From Pseudomaricurvus albidus (GTDB lineage: Bacteria > Pseudomonadota > Gammaproteobacteria > Pseudomonadales > Cellvibrionaceae): a DNA stretch of 64,000 nt. The notes under the pieces are model-generated. The model was not told where the DNA came from, did no database searches, and worked only from the letters and a program-made list of their open reading frames with translations. The stretch covers positions 162,204 to 226,203 of the forward strand of contig NZ_JAHKRS010000008.1 of NCBI RefSeq assembly GCF_018863235.1. The letters are read 5' to 3'. Position numbers and translations under genes: made by a program. Below, piece after piece: positions 27,001 through 34,725 of this stretch (position 1 is the stretch's first letter; each line of letters starts with the position of its first letter).

Positions 27001-27933
27001 CTATCGACCACGAGCTTTCAATGGCTCGATATTCAGGGTTTCGTCGGTCAGGGATGCCTGAATCGATTGTTTCCAGTGAGTATCCCGTAAATCTTCATTC
27101 AATTTGAAATAGCCGGCAATCGAAATTAACTCAGCTTCAAGACTTTGGCAAAACACCCGAGCCGCGGTATTGCCTTTGACACCTGCCAGCGCCCGACCAC
27201 GCAACGCGCCATACACATGGATATTGCCGTCAGCGAGCAATTCTGCGCCGGCCGATACCGGTGCCAGAACAATCAAATCACCACCGGCGGCATAAATCTG
27301 CTGCCCGGAGCGAACCGGTGTGGTGATCACTTTGGTTTGTGTCGGGTCAGGACTGTTAATCGGCGTCTCGGTGCCAATGGCGTCCTCCAGTACTGGAGCA
27401 CTGCCGGCTTCAAACAAATCTTCTGTAACCGGTTCCGTCGTATCGCCACCGGATACTGATGTATCACTGTCCACTGCAGTCTGAGCTGTGTCCGCTGTAT
27501 CAGATGCCGTTGTTTGCGGATCAACAGCTTCAGAACCATGGGTATCAGCAGAGGAAGTCTTAGTGTTAGGCTTTGATCGACTATTGCTCAATATGGCCAA
27601 ATTTAGCTCTTTGGCGGTAGTTTGCAGTTCTTCATTGGCGCCGCGCAATGCCACAACGATGAGACCAAATTCCAGACACAATTGCTGGATGGCGTGTAAA
27701 TCCGGAGCCGGGGCTTCGTCTTCATAAACGTCTAAACTGAGAACTGCTGGTGCCTGTTGAAAAAAGGCGGGCGCTTCAGCGACTTTCAGAGTCAGGTCTT
27801 CGCGCAGGCGTTGCAAGTCACCGTTGGCCAACTCTAACAGAGTTAAAGGGAATAGCCCCCCTTTAAGGCGAAAGCTTGGGGCGTGCGATGACTGATCCAC
27901 CGCTAAAGAAGAATCTACATTCATGAACAACAC
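27001..27933 (-). CDS. minC: Septum site-determining protein MinC with long acidic linker
   Basis: A 310-residue MinC, longer than the roughly 230 residues usual in gammaproteobacteria. The N-terminal FtsZ-inhibiting domain is residues about 20-115 ([20 protein letters not shown]). The C-terminal beta-helix that binds MinD is about 215-310 ([33 protein letters not shown]). The excess lies in a Thr/Ser/Asp/Glu-rich linker of roughly 95 residues. A GTG at 27933 has AGG 4 bases upstream; the ATG three codons later (27924) is also possible. Divergent from trxC. Confidence 0.92.
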   Translation of the reverse strand: MLFMNVDSSLAVDQSSHAPSFRLKGGLFPLTLLELANGDLQRLREDLTLKVAEAPAFFQQAPAVLSLDVYEDEAPAPDLHAIQQLCLEFGLIVVALRGANEELQTTAKELNLAILSNSRSKPNTKTSSADTHGSEAVDPQTTASDTADTAQTAVDSDTSVSGGDTTEPVTEDLFEAGSAPVLEDAIGTETPINSPDPTQTKVITTPVRSGQQIYAAGGDLIVLAPVSAGAELLADGNIHVYGALRGRALAGVKGNTAARVFCQSLEAELISIAGYFKLNEDLRDTHWKQSIQASLTDETLNIEPLKARGR

Positions 27934-28218
27934 ATTACCTATTGGTCGTCGATCAGTGACACTGACCGAATACTTGCCGGTTTATACCGTGTCGGTTTGC
28001 GCTAAGCAAGGTGCCGGCTACTCTATTTTTTTGATGAGGACAATACAAAGCGTGCATCGTCTATCTTTCGAGCGATCCGTGTAAAAGGCAACCTAAAACC
28101 TGTTGATTTCGATGTGCCGCACAATCACCGGCTTGCTACAATCAGCACTGACGCGCTGTCCATTTTTTGGATCAAATCCTCTGTCTCTGTCGAAGCTGTT
28201 TTTATTGAGTACTTCTTT

Positions 28219-28656
28219 ATGACTACAACCAACGTGACCTGTCCCAAATGCAATGCCAAAAATCGTCTGCCTACTGATCGTTTGGGAGATGGACCGAAAT
28301 GTGGCAAGTGCAAGAAGCCGATATTTGCAGGAAAGCCTGTTGAGCTGTCTTCGGCGAATGTTGCCGCGGTGTTAAACCACAACGACATTCCTGTATTGGT
28401 GGATTGCTGGGCTCCCTGGTGTGGTCCCTGTAAAAGCTTTGCCCCGGTCTTTGAGCAGGCCGCCCGCGAATTGGAGCCACGCTTGCGGTTGGCGAAATTG
28501 AACACAGAGGCGCAGCAGGGGATTGCAGGACGCTGGCAGATACGCTCGATTCCAACACTGATTCTGTTTAAGGCAGGCAAGGAGGTGGCGCGTTTGTCGG
28601 GCGCCGTTCCTCTGGGGCAATTAAAACAGTGGTTGGGGCAGCAGGGGGTACTTTAA
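28219..28656 (+). CDS. trxC: Thioredoxin TrxC (thioredoxin 2)
   Basis: A 145-residue thioredoxin with an N-terminal zinc ribbon (CPKC near residue 8 and CGKC near residue 29) and the active site WAPWCGPCKSF. The cis-Pro is in IRSIPTLILF. TrxC reduces protein disulfides and is typically peroxide-inducible through OxyR; no OxyR site was recognised here. The start is set at the ATG at 28219, immediately before the zinc ribbon; the longer frame upstream has no support. The stop codon lies inside a short tandem repeat. Confidence 0.95.
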   Translation: MTTTNVTCPKCNAKNRLPTDRLGDGPKCGKCKKPIFAGKPVELSSANVAAVLNHNDIPVLVDCWAPWCGPCKSFAPVFEQAARELEPRLRLAKLNTEAQQGIAGRWQIRSIPTLILFKAGKEVARLSGAVPLGQLKQWLGQQGVL

Positions 28657-28710
28657 AACAGGTAGTACTCAAAACAGGCAGTACTCAAAACAGGCAGTAC
28701 TCAAAACAGG
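28655..28710 (+). repeat. 16-bp tandem repeat at the trxC 3' end
   Basis: Three full units of AAAACAGG(T/C)AGTACTC plus half a fourth, beginning within the trxC stop codon. The first unit differs from the next two by one base. No spacer structure exists, so it is not a CRISPR. Confidence 0.9.
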
Positions 28711-28738
28711 GCGTTCTTTAACCTGCTTGTTCCGGTTT

Positions 28739-29398
28739 TCAGCTCAGGCGTTCCTGCAGCCAGCGGGAGATGTCCTGAATTTGCGGCAGGCAGACCTCGT
28801 GCTGCATGGGGTAGGTGGCGTACAGTGGTTCGTAGCCTTTGCTTCTTAACAGCTCCACCGCTTGTTGACCCAATAACTCTGACACGACCGGATCCTGGGT
28901 GCCGTGTGAAATAAAGATCTCCAGTGCTTTGTTGGCCTCGCTTGGGATCAGTGTTTCGTGGGTGGCAAAATAGGTGGACATGGTCATGAGTCCGGCCAGA
29001 GGTTTAGGGAAACTCAACGCGGTTTGATAGGCCACAGCACCGCCCTGCGAAAAACCGGCAACAACGATGTTATTACTGTCCACACCGCGTTCAATTTCCC
29101 GTTCGATCAGAGCCTTGATGGCCTCGGCGGATTGCAGAATCTGCGTGTGGTCGATTTTTCGATCAATGTCCATGCTCAAAATGTCATACCAGGCGGGCAT
29201 GACCATGCCGCCGTTGATGGTGACAGGAATACTGGGCGCATGAGGAAAGATAAAACGAACCGCCAGTGACTCGGGCAGGTGTAATTCCGGCACGATAGGG
29301 GCGAAGTCATCGCCACTGGCTCCCAGGCCGTGAAGCCAAATCACAGAGGCGGTCGCTGGCGTTTGCTGTTCGATTTCAATGCAGGGCAGGTAGCTCAT
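28739..29398 (-). CDS. Carboxylesterase/phospholipase (alpha/beta hydrolase, Abhydrolase_2)
   Basis: A 219-residue cytosolic hydrolase of the carboxylesterase/lysophospholipase (EstB-like) family. It has WLHGLGASGDDFAPI, FIFPHAPSIPVTINGGMVMP and DILSMD, the nucleophile GFSQGGAV (about Ser118), Asp in HGTQDPVV and His near QHEVCLPQ. It hydrolyses short carboxylesters. Transcribed toward trxC with an intervening repeat. Divergent from topB. Confidence 0.93.
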   Translation of the reverse strand: MSYLPCIEIEQQTPATASVIWLHGLGASGDDFAPIVPELHLPESLAVRFIFPHAPSIPVTINGGMVMPAWYDILSMDIDRKIDHTQILQSAEAIKALIEREIERGVDSNNIVVAGFSQGGAVAYQTALSFPKPLAGLMTMSTYFATHETLIPSEANKALEIFISHGTQDPVVSELLGQQAVELLRSKGYEPLYATYPMQHEVCLPQIQDISRWLQERLS

Positions 29399-29498
29399 AA
29401 GCGGCGGATCTCATGCTTTCTTCTGAATGTGGGGGCTTTTTCTGTGCTGCACAGCTTACCTGTGGGTTGACTGCTTGTCGATGCAGTCAGAATACGTA

Positions 29499-29518
29499 TA
29501 CTGTTTATGTGTACAGTA
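29499..29518. promoter_or_regulatory. LexA (SOS) box upstream of topB
   Basis: TACTGTTTATGTGTACAGTA keeps the invariant CTG-N10-CAG core and the flanking TA of the gammaproteobacterial LexA consensus, differing only in the central spacer. It ends 18 bp before the topB start codon. Confidence 0.75.
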
Positions 29519-29536
29519 TTTGGTCTGGCTTCTTGT

Positions 29537-31525
29537 ATGATTCTTTATATCGCCGAAAAACCCAGCTTGGGACGTGCTATTGCCAGCGCGATTCCCGGCT
29601 CCCATAAGAACGCCGATGGGCATATTCAGTTGGCCAATGGCGATGTGGTGAGCTGGTGCATTGGTCATCTGCTGGAGCAGGCCGAGCCGGATGCCTACGA
29701 TCCCAAATACAAAAAGTGGTCTCACGACACATTGCCCATCTTGCCGCAAAAGTGGCAGTTGATCCCAAAGCCCAAAACCCGCAAGCAACTGTCGGTATTG
29801 CGCAAACTGGTTAAACAGGCGGATCAACTGGTACACGCCGGCGATCCGGATCGCGAAGGGCAGTTACTGGTGGACCAGGTCATTGATTATCTCGGTGTCA
29901 GTAAAACCAAAAAGCAGCAGGTGCAGCGCTGCCTGATCAGTGACTTGAACAAACCTGCGGTTCAAAAGGCATTAGCCCAGCTGCGGAGCAACCAGGACTT
30001 TGTACCTCTGTCGACCTCCGCACTGGCCCGTTCGAGGGCCGATTGGCTGTACGGTCTCAATATGACTCGCGCTTACACCTTGCAGGGGCAGCAAGCGGGC
30101 TATCAGGGCGTGCTGTCAGTGGGGCGGGTACAAACCCCGGTTCTTGGACTGGTGGTACGCCGGGATCATGAGATTGATCAGTTTGTCCCGCACGATTATT
30201 TCGATGTCTGGGCGCACGTCCTGACGACCCATGGGGAGCGATTCAAAGCGAAATGGGTACCCAGTGACAGCTGTGGGGACTTTCTCGATGATCAAGGCCG
30301 CAATCTCTCAAAGCCGCTGGCGGAAAACGTTGCCGGGCGAATTGAAGGCCAGCCGGCGGAGCTGGTGAACTACAAGCGCCAGCAGAAACAACGGGCGGCG
30401 CCATTGCCACACAGCTTGTCGAGTCTTCAGATTGATGCCAACAAAGCGTTTGGCTTAAGCGCTCAGCAGGTGCTTGATTGTTGTCAGGCACTGTATGAAA
30501 AACACAAATTAATTACCTACCCCCGATCGGACAGTCGTCATCTTCCGCGCGCTCATTTTGCTCAGGGGCGTGATGTAACCCGGACCGCAGTAAAGAATAT
30601 GGCGCAACTGGGGCGGGCAGAGTTTGAAGAGGCTTTGCCGCAAGCAGATTTCAGTCGCAAAAGCCGCGCCTGGAATGACGCCAAAGTGGATGCTCACCAT
30701 GCAATTATCCCGACGCAAAAAACACTCACTCGTCTGGCCGATACGGAAGCCAAGGTGTATCAGTTGGTCTGTCGCAATTACATGGCCCAGTTTTTACCAC
30801 CGGAAAGCTACGCCGAGGTGCGGGCTGAGTTGCGGATTGTGACTGGCTTGTTTGTTGCCAAATCCCGACAAACCACAGATGCGGGATGGACAAGCCTGTT
30901 TCCCAAGAGGGCTGCAGCGAAATCAAAACAGGAATCCGGTGAGGATGAGCTGGCCGCAATCCCTTTACCCACCATGAAGGTGAGAGATGTGTTGCAGTGC
31001 GAGCGGGGGGAAATTGTCACCAAACAAACCAGCCCTCCGAAACCGTTCACCGATGCCACCTTGTTGTCTGCCATGACGGGCATTGGCCGCTTCGTGTCAG
31101 ATCCCGAATTGCGAAAAATTCTGAAAGAAACTGATGGGTTGGGCACTGAGGCCACCCGAGCAGGCATCATCGAGTTGTTGTTCAAACGGGGGTTCCTGAT
31201 TCGCAAGGGGAAGGCGATCTCTGCCACGGCCGCAGGCAAAGGACTGATAGCGGCTTTACCTGACAGTGCGACCTGGCCCGACATGACAGCTCGCTGGGAG
31301 TCACAACTGGAAGCCATCAGTCAGCGTGAGACACAGTACAGTCACTTTATGGAGCCTATGGTGGAGAGTCTGTACGGCCTGATCGATCAGGCGAAAGGCA
31401 CTTCCTTTGAGGCTCTCAAGAGCCTGGGAAAACCCAAGTCGAAATGGAGCCGGCCCAAGCGGCAAGGTTCCGTCAAGTCGGGTGCCAGTAAGAGGAAGGC
31501 AGCAAGCCAGTCGCCCGGGGGTTAG
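29537..31525 (+). CDS. topB: DNA topoisomerase III
   Basis: A 662-residue type IA topoisomerase. The Toprim domain has MILYIAEKPSLGRAIA (catalytic Glu7) and HAGDPDREGQLLVDQV (the acidic DxD). The active-site tyrosine is Y328 in LITYPRSDSRHLP, the same position as in E. coli TopB. The C-terminal region beyond about residue 600 is a basic tail (KPKSKWSRPKRQGS). It decatenates DNA during replication and recombination. Start at the ATG at 29537. A LexA box lies just upstream. The stop overlaps the convergent neighbour. Confidence 0.96.
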   Translation: MILYIAEKPSLGRAIASAIPGSHKNADGHIQLANGDVVSWCIGHLLEQAEPDAYDPKYKKWSHDTLPILPQKWQLIPKPKTRKQLSVLRKLVKQADQLVHAGDPDREGQLLVDQVIDYLGVSKTKKQQVQRCLISDLNKPAVQKALAQLRSNQDFVPLSTSALARSRADWLYGLNMTRAYTLQGQQAGYQGVLSVGRVQTPVLGLVVRRDHEIDQFVPHDYFDVWAHVLTTHGERFKAKWVPSDSCGDFLDDQGRNLSKPLAENVAGRIEGQPAELVNYKRQQKQRAAPLPHSLSSLQIDANKAFGLSAQQVLDCCQALYEKHKLITYPRSDSRHLPRAHFAQGRDVTRTAVKNMAQLGRAEFEEALPQADFSRKSRAWNDAKVDAHHAIIPTQKTLTRLADTEAKVYQLVCRNYMAQFLPPESYAEVRAELRIVTGLFVAKSRQTTDAGWTSLFPKRAAAKSKQESGEDELAAIPLPTMKVRDVLQCERGEIVTKQTSPPKPFTDATLLSAMTGIGRFVSDPELRKILKETDGLGTEATRAGIIELLFKRGFLIRKGKAISATAAGKGLIAALPDSATWPDMTARWESQLEAISQRETQYSHFMEPMVESLYGLIDQAKGTSFEALKSLGKPKSKWSRPKRQGSVKSGASKRKAASQSPGG

Positions 31526-32292
31526 AGTTGTAACAAGCCTTTGAGACCGGCAACAAGAACACTTAAGCCGGACAACATCAGTAGTCCCATGGCACAGCGA
31601 CGCAGCGTCAGTTCATTAATGGGGGGCTTAAAACGTTTGCTTAACCATGTGCAGATAATGATCCATGGAACGCCGGCGGCAATCAGCCAAAACACGTCAG
31701 CAGGCACTACTGAAACAGTGGATACGATGGCGATACGTATAACCGCAGTAGCCCAGAATATCGCCAGCAGGGTGGTCAATATGGTTTTAATGGGCAGTGG
31801 CTGGCGGTAAGTCAAATAGGCGATGGGCGGGCCGAAGGCGGCAAATAGACCGCCAGTAATACCGGCGACGGTTCCGGTGCTGGCGATAATGCGTTTGGAT
31901 GAGCGCTGTGTAAGCGGTTGGGGTTTTTGCAGCATTAACATACCGCAAAGAATGATGGTAATACCAAAGGCTATTTTCAGGCCATCTTGCGAGTGAGTGC
32001 TGAGGCTATCTAATAACCAAACGCCTAAAATCGTTCCGGGGATACAGCTCACCAGCATCCATCCCAGCAACTGTCTATCAATATGTTGCAGGTTGCCTCT
32101 AAGTGCGGCGGAGGAGTTTACGAGGCTTAGGAAGCTGACAGAATAAGCGAGAATGCTCAAAGGCAGTACGTCAAAGGCTCCCCCCAGACTCATCACAATC
32201 AGCGCAAAGGCAAAGCCAGTATTGGTCTGAATGTAACAGGCCAGAGCAAAGATGCCGAAGGTCAGCGCCAGTGTGCTGTATGTGAGTTCCAA
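31522..32292 (-). CDS. Sulfite exporter TauE/SafE family protein (1)
   Basis: A 256-residue integral membrane protein with about eight hydrophobic helices and the internal two-half TauE/SafE architecture. Motifs include NTGFAFALIVMSLGG near the N-terminus and GTVAGITGGLFAAFGPP at the start of the second half. Family members export sulfite, sulfoacetate or other organic anions. It is convergent with topB and their stop codons overlap. Substrate unknown; not linked to the second TauE/SafE gene at 42.2 kb. Confidence 0.87.
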   Translation of the reverse strand: MELTYSTLALTFGIFALACYIQTNTGFAFALIVMSLGGAFDVLPLSILAYSVSFLSLVNSSAALRGNLQHIDRQLLGWMLVSCIPGTILGVWLLDSLSTHSQDGLKIAFGITIILCGMLMLQKPQPLTQRSSKRIIASTGTVAGITGGLFAAFGPPIAYLTYRQPLPIKTILTTLLAIFWATAVIRIAIVSTVSVVPADVFWLIAAGVPWIIICTWLSKRFKPPINELTLRRCAMGLLMLSGLSVLVAGLKGLLQL

Positions 32293-32487
32293 TGAATTGC
32301 CCTTGATAGAGTGTGGGTGAAGAATACCGGCTATTGTAAAGTGTTTGGTGTGCCATCACTCCGGCCAGCTGGATGGAGAGAGTCAGTCCAGAAAGACTGT
32401 AGTGATGTATCAAGATACGGGCGTTGGTGAGTAATACCGACTTGTAATTAAGTAACTGATAAAAGTAAGCTTTTCTAAAAAAATGGC

Positions 32488-32516
32488 TTGACTCGTTCGG
32501 GGAGCATCCCTATTAT
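32488..32516 (+). promoter_or_regulatory. Promoter of tRNA-Arg copy 1
   Basis: TTGACT (32488-32493), a 17-bp spacer and TATTAT (32511-32516), followed by ACGCGCC. Near-ideal sigma-70 promoter. Confidence 0.8.
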
Positions 32517-32534
32517 ACGCGCCTCAACAGCAAC

Positions 32535-32611
32535 GCATCCGTAGCTCAGCTGGATAGAGTACTCGGCTACGAACCGAGCGGTCGGAGGTTCGAATCCTCC
32601 CGGATGCGCCA
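32535..32611 (+). tRNA. tRNA-Arg (anticodon ACG), copy 1
   Basis: A 77-nt cloverleaf. Acceptor GCATCCG pairs with CGGATGC. The anticodon stem CTCGG/CCGAG carries loop CTACGAA (anticodon ACG). The T-arm is GGAGGTTCGAATCCTCC and CCA is encoded. The sequence is identical to copy 2 at 38812. Open frames on the opposite strand are antisense artefacts. Confidence 0.97.
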
Positions 32612-32613
32612 TA

Positions 32614-32656
32614 TTAAACGAAAAAGCCCGGCCTTGTGCCGGGCTTTTTCGTTTAA
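32614..32656 (+). terminator. Terminator after tRNA-Arg copy 1
   Basis: A perfect 19-bp stem: left arm 32614-32632, right arm 32638-32656, loop CTTGT. It contains GCCCGGC/GCCGGGC followed by CTTTTTCG. Part of its right arm is repeated at 32824. Confidence 0.9.
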
Positions 32657-32784
32657 CGGCCCACTCCGGTCGGGTGAAAACCTCCTCAGGTTCGATTAAT
32701 TGCGCAGCAATTAAGACCGCCGAAGGCGCCCGTAGGGTGCCAAAAGCCCCAAGGCTTTTGGCAGTCCATCCTCCCGACTTGGCA
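32647..32784. repeat. tRNA-Arg-linked structured repeat, unit A
   Basis: Begins with a 45-bp segment (32647-32691) repeated identically at 32824-32868. It contains two hairpins: TTAATTG/CAATTAA (32696-32714) and a perfect 10-bp stem GCCAAAAGCC/GGCTTTTGGC with loop CCAA (32739-32762). It lacks the middle part found in units B and D. Confidence 0.8.
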
Positions 32785-32823
32785 CCTAACCCGAAAAATC
32801 TCACTTGGCCATGCGCTGGACTA

Positions 32824-33030
32824 TTTCGTTTAACGGCCCACTCCGGTCGGGTGAAAACCTCCTCAGGTAGATTCGGCGCGTCCATGCGCCTCTCCCTTCG
32901 GGCTTCTTCGAAGTCCCAATTTGATCCGGTCAAATTGGTCGATTAATTGGGCAGCAATCAAGACCGCCAAAAGCGCCCACAGGGTGTTAAAAGCCCCAAG
33001 GCTTTTAACAGTCCATCCTCCCGGCTCGGT
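32824..33030. repeat. tRNA-Arg-linked structured repeat, unit B
   Basis: The longest copy. After the 45-bp direct repeat come GGCGC/GCGCC and CTTCG/CGAAG hairpins, a 9-bp stem CCAATTTGA/TCAAATTGG (32916-32938), the TTAATTG/CAATCAA stem (32943-32961) and a 10-bp stem GTTAAAAGCC/GGCTTTTAAC with loop CCAA (32986-33009). Relative to unit A the last stem has changed on both arms and still pairs. Confidence 0.8.
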
Positions 33031-33092
33031 GGCACAATCTCTCTATCTATCCCCGAATTTATTTCAGAGCGCATCCGGCCGGCCATGTGCCT

Positions 33093-33389
33093 TTACAGTG
33101 GTTGGCACCCCTGAACGGCCAGACCAATGTTGGCGTATGTAACGGCTTCCTCATAGCGCTCAGCAGCATTGGTGCCTTTGGCTATTGCGCTGGCATCCAG
33201 TTCAGGGTTGACCAGTTCAACCATTTGTACCCAGGCATCCAGAGAGTTGCGGTCTTGTTTGTACGCATTGAAAGCTGCGTATATTTGATCACAGCTTAAG
33301 CCGTTCATTCCTGCCATGGACATGTTGCCCAGCTGACCTGCGGTCTGGCAGCCGGTCAGTAGCAGTACGCTAAAAATCAGTTTTTTCAT
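33093..33389 (-). CDS. Small lipoprotein (98 aa)
   Basis: A 98-residue precursor with a lipoprotein signal peptide and lipobox LLTGC (Cys14), giving a mature protein of about 85 residues. The mature part (GLSCDQIYAAFNAYKQDRNS, then a helical segment ending AVQGCQPL) has two cysteines that could form a disulfide. Asp is not at +2 (Gln), so outer-membrane sorting is likely. No family recognised. It lies between the repeat units and a TetR gene, in a monocistronic setting. Confidence 0.75.
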   Translation of the reverse strand: MKKLIFSVLLLTGCQTAGQLGNMSMAGMNGLSCDQIYAAFNAYKQDRNSLDAWVQMVELVNPELDASAIAKGTNAAERYEEAVTYANIGLAVQGCQPL

Positions 33390-33573
33390 GAAATCCCCAA
33401 AATGGTCTTAAGTTTTAATTGGTGCGGACGGCTTCGACAGTGTCTTATCGCCTATTCAGATACAGGCCGGGTAAGATTGTCGCGGCGGGCGCTATTATTT
33501 GGATTTTGGGGGTGTAGTGCCAGTGTTGAATGTTGATTTCGTGCAGTTGGCGACAAGATTGGGGTGGATAAAC

Positions 33574-34173
33574 TCAGGCGGGTTGTTTCAAAATTGCTAA
33601 AGACGCTACAGCCGAACCTCGCAACACTTCGTTCTCATGCTCTCCAAAATCAGATTCCAGCAGCATTTCAATACAGGCATAACCCATTTCCACAATCATA
33701 CGGCCTCTGATGTTCAGTAGTGGCTCCGGCAAATCCATGTCTTGTTTTTGAAAGGCGTCCATCAGGACGGCAGTCATGGCTTTATGGCTGTTGATACGAA
33801 TCTTTTGCAAGTCGGGGTGCATGCGCATAAGGATCATGAGTTGTTTGCCGGCGATGAATTCCCGAGTGACGCCCAGTGTCCGGCGCATGATTTCTGTGAC
33901 TTCATTAAGAAACACATCTTCTTCAAGGGTCAGGGGCTGCTCTATCTCCTCAAGTATGCGGTTCTGCGTTTCCATCAGGCGTGTTGCCAGTACATGAAGG
34001 ACCGCAAATTTATCTTCGAAATAGCGGTAAAAGGCGGGAGGGCTGTAGCCAGCACGGGCAACGATATTGTTGGAGTTCAGTTTTTCCAGTCCGGATTCGG
34101 CCAGGATCTCCTGGGCGGCCAATAACAGGGATTCATAGGTTTTTTTGGCTCGGCCCTGTTTGGGTGTGGTCAT
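33574..34173 (-). CDS. TetR/AcrR-family transcriptional regulator (1)
   Basis: A 199-residue TetR regulator. The N-terminal helix-turn-helix reads LNSNNIVARAGYSPPAFYRYFEDKFAVLH. The C-domain (about 65-199) is ligand-binding and unassigned. It is divergent from the cytochrome c/aldonolactone oxidase operon, with about 150 bp between the starts, and is the natural candidate regulator of that operon. The short palindromic stretch around ATTATATAGTAATTACTACC in the gap could hold its operator, but no exact box was fixed. Confidence 0.9.
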   Translation of the reverse strand: MTTPKQGRAKKTYESLLLAAQEILAESGLEKLNSNNIVARAGYSPPAFYRYFEDKFAVLHVLATRLMETQNRILEEIEQPLTLEEDVFLNEVTEIMRRTLGVTREFIAGKQLMILMRMHPDLQKIRINSHKAMTAVLMDAFQKQDMDLPEPLLNIRGRMIVEMGYACIEMLLESDFGEHENEVLRGSAVASLAILKQPA

Positions 34174-34323
34174 CCGTATCTCTCAGATTCATGTTACCTC
34201 AGTCCGCAGTATCGCTTTGCAGAAAAGGCTTGGTTGATGCGCGACAAATTTTCTTGACATTATATAGTAATTACTACCAGAATACTAAAGCTAGTTTTTA
34301 CTATTTTATTGGGTGGAAAGGAC

Positions 34324-34725
34324 ATGAATAGATCGCTAACGGTGGCCATTGCCGTGACAGTGACATTACTGATCGGTTGCTCTGAAGGGGAATCGATGCA
34401 AAAGCAGGCTGATGTATCGGCTGTTGTACCAACACAAGCGGATATTGCGCGTGCCGAAGAGATCTCTCCAGCCGATGCGGCGCTTGCCGGCATTTATGAG
34501 CGATCCTGCAAGTCCTGCCACTCATTGGTCGACGCTAAAGCCCCGCTGACCGGACACAAGGCCTCCTGGGATAACCGCATTGCTGAAAAGGGCATTGAAG
34601 GACTCATAGCGTCTGCCCGCAATGGATTCAACGGCATGCCTGCTATGGGCTTTTGTGCGGATTGTAACGATGAGGATTTTCGCGCACTGATTACTTTTAT
34701 GGCCGGTAGGGAGAACGGATTATGA
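34324..34725 (+). CDS. Cytochrome c5-like lipoprotein
   Basis: A 133-residue lipoprotein with signal peptide and lipobox LLIGC (Cys19), Ser at +2. The haem-binding motif CKSCH is at about residue 63, a methionine axial-ligand segment GMPAMG is at about 102, and a second CADC pair typical of cytochrome c5 follows. It would carry electrons at the periplasmic face of the outer or inner membrane. It overlaps the next gene, an FAD-dependent aldonolactone oxidase, by 4 bp, so it is likely the oxidase's electron acceptor. Confidence 0.88.
   Translation: MNRSLTVAIAVTVTLLIGCSEGESMQKQADVSAVVPTQADIARAEEISPADAALAGIYERSCKSCHSLVDAKAPLTGHKASWDNRIAEKGIEGLIASARNGFNGMPAMGFCADCNDEDFRALITFMAGRENGL

Noticed and set aside
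28655..28710. Possible CRISPR array
   Set aside because: Direct 16-bp tandem repeats without spacers, and no cas genes in the window.
32475..32933. Minus-strand open frame of about 150 codons across tRNA-Arg copy 1
   Set aside because: It reads through the antisense of the tRNA (the well-known artefact [14 protein letters not shown]) and through two repeat units; there is no ribosome binding site.
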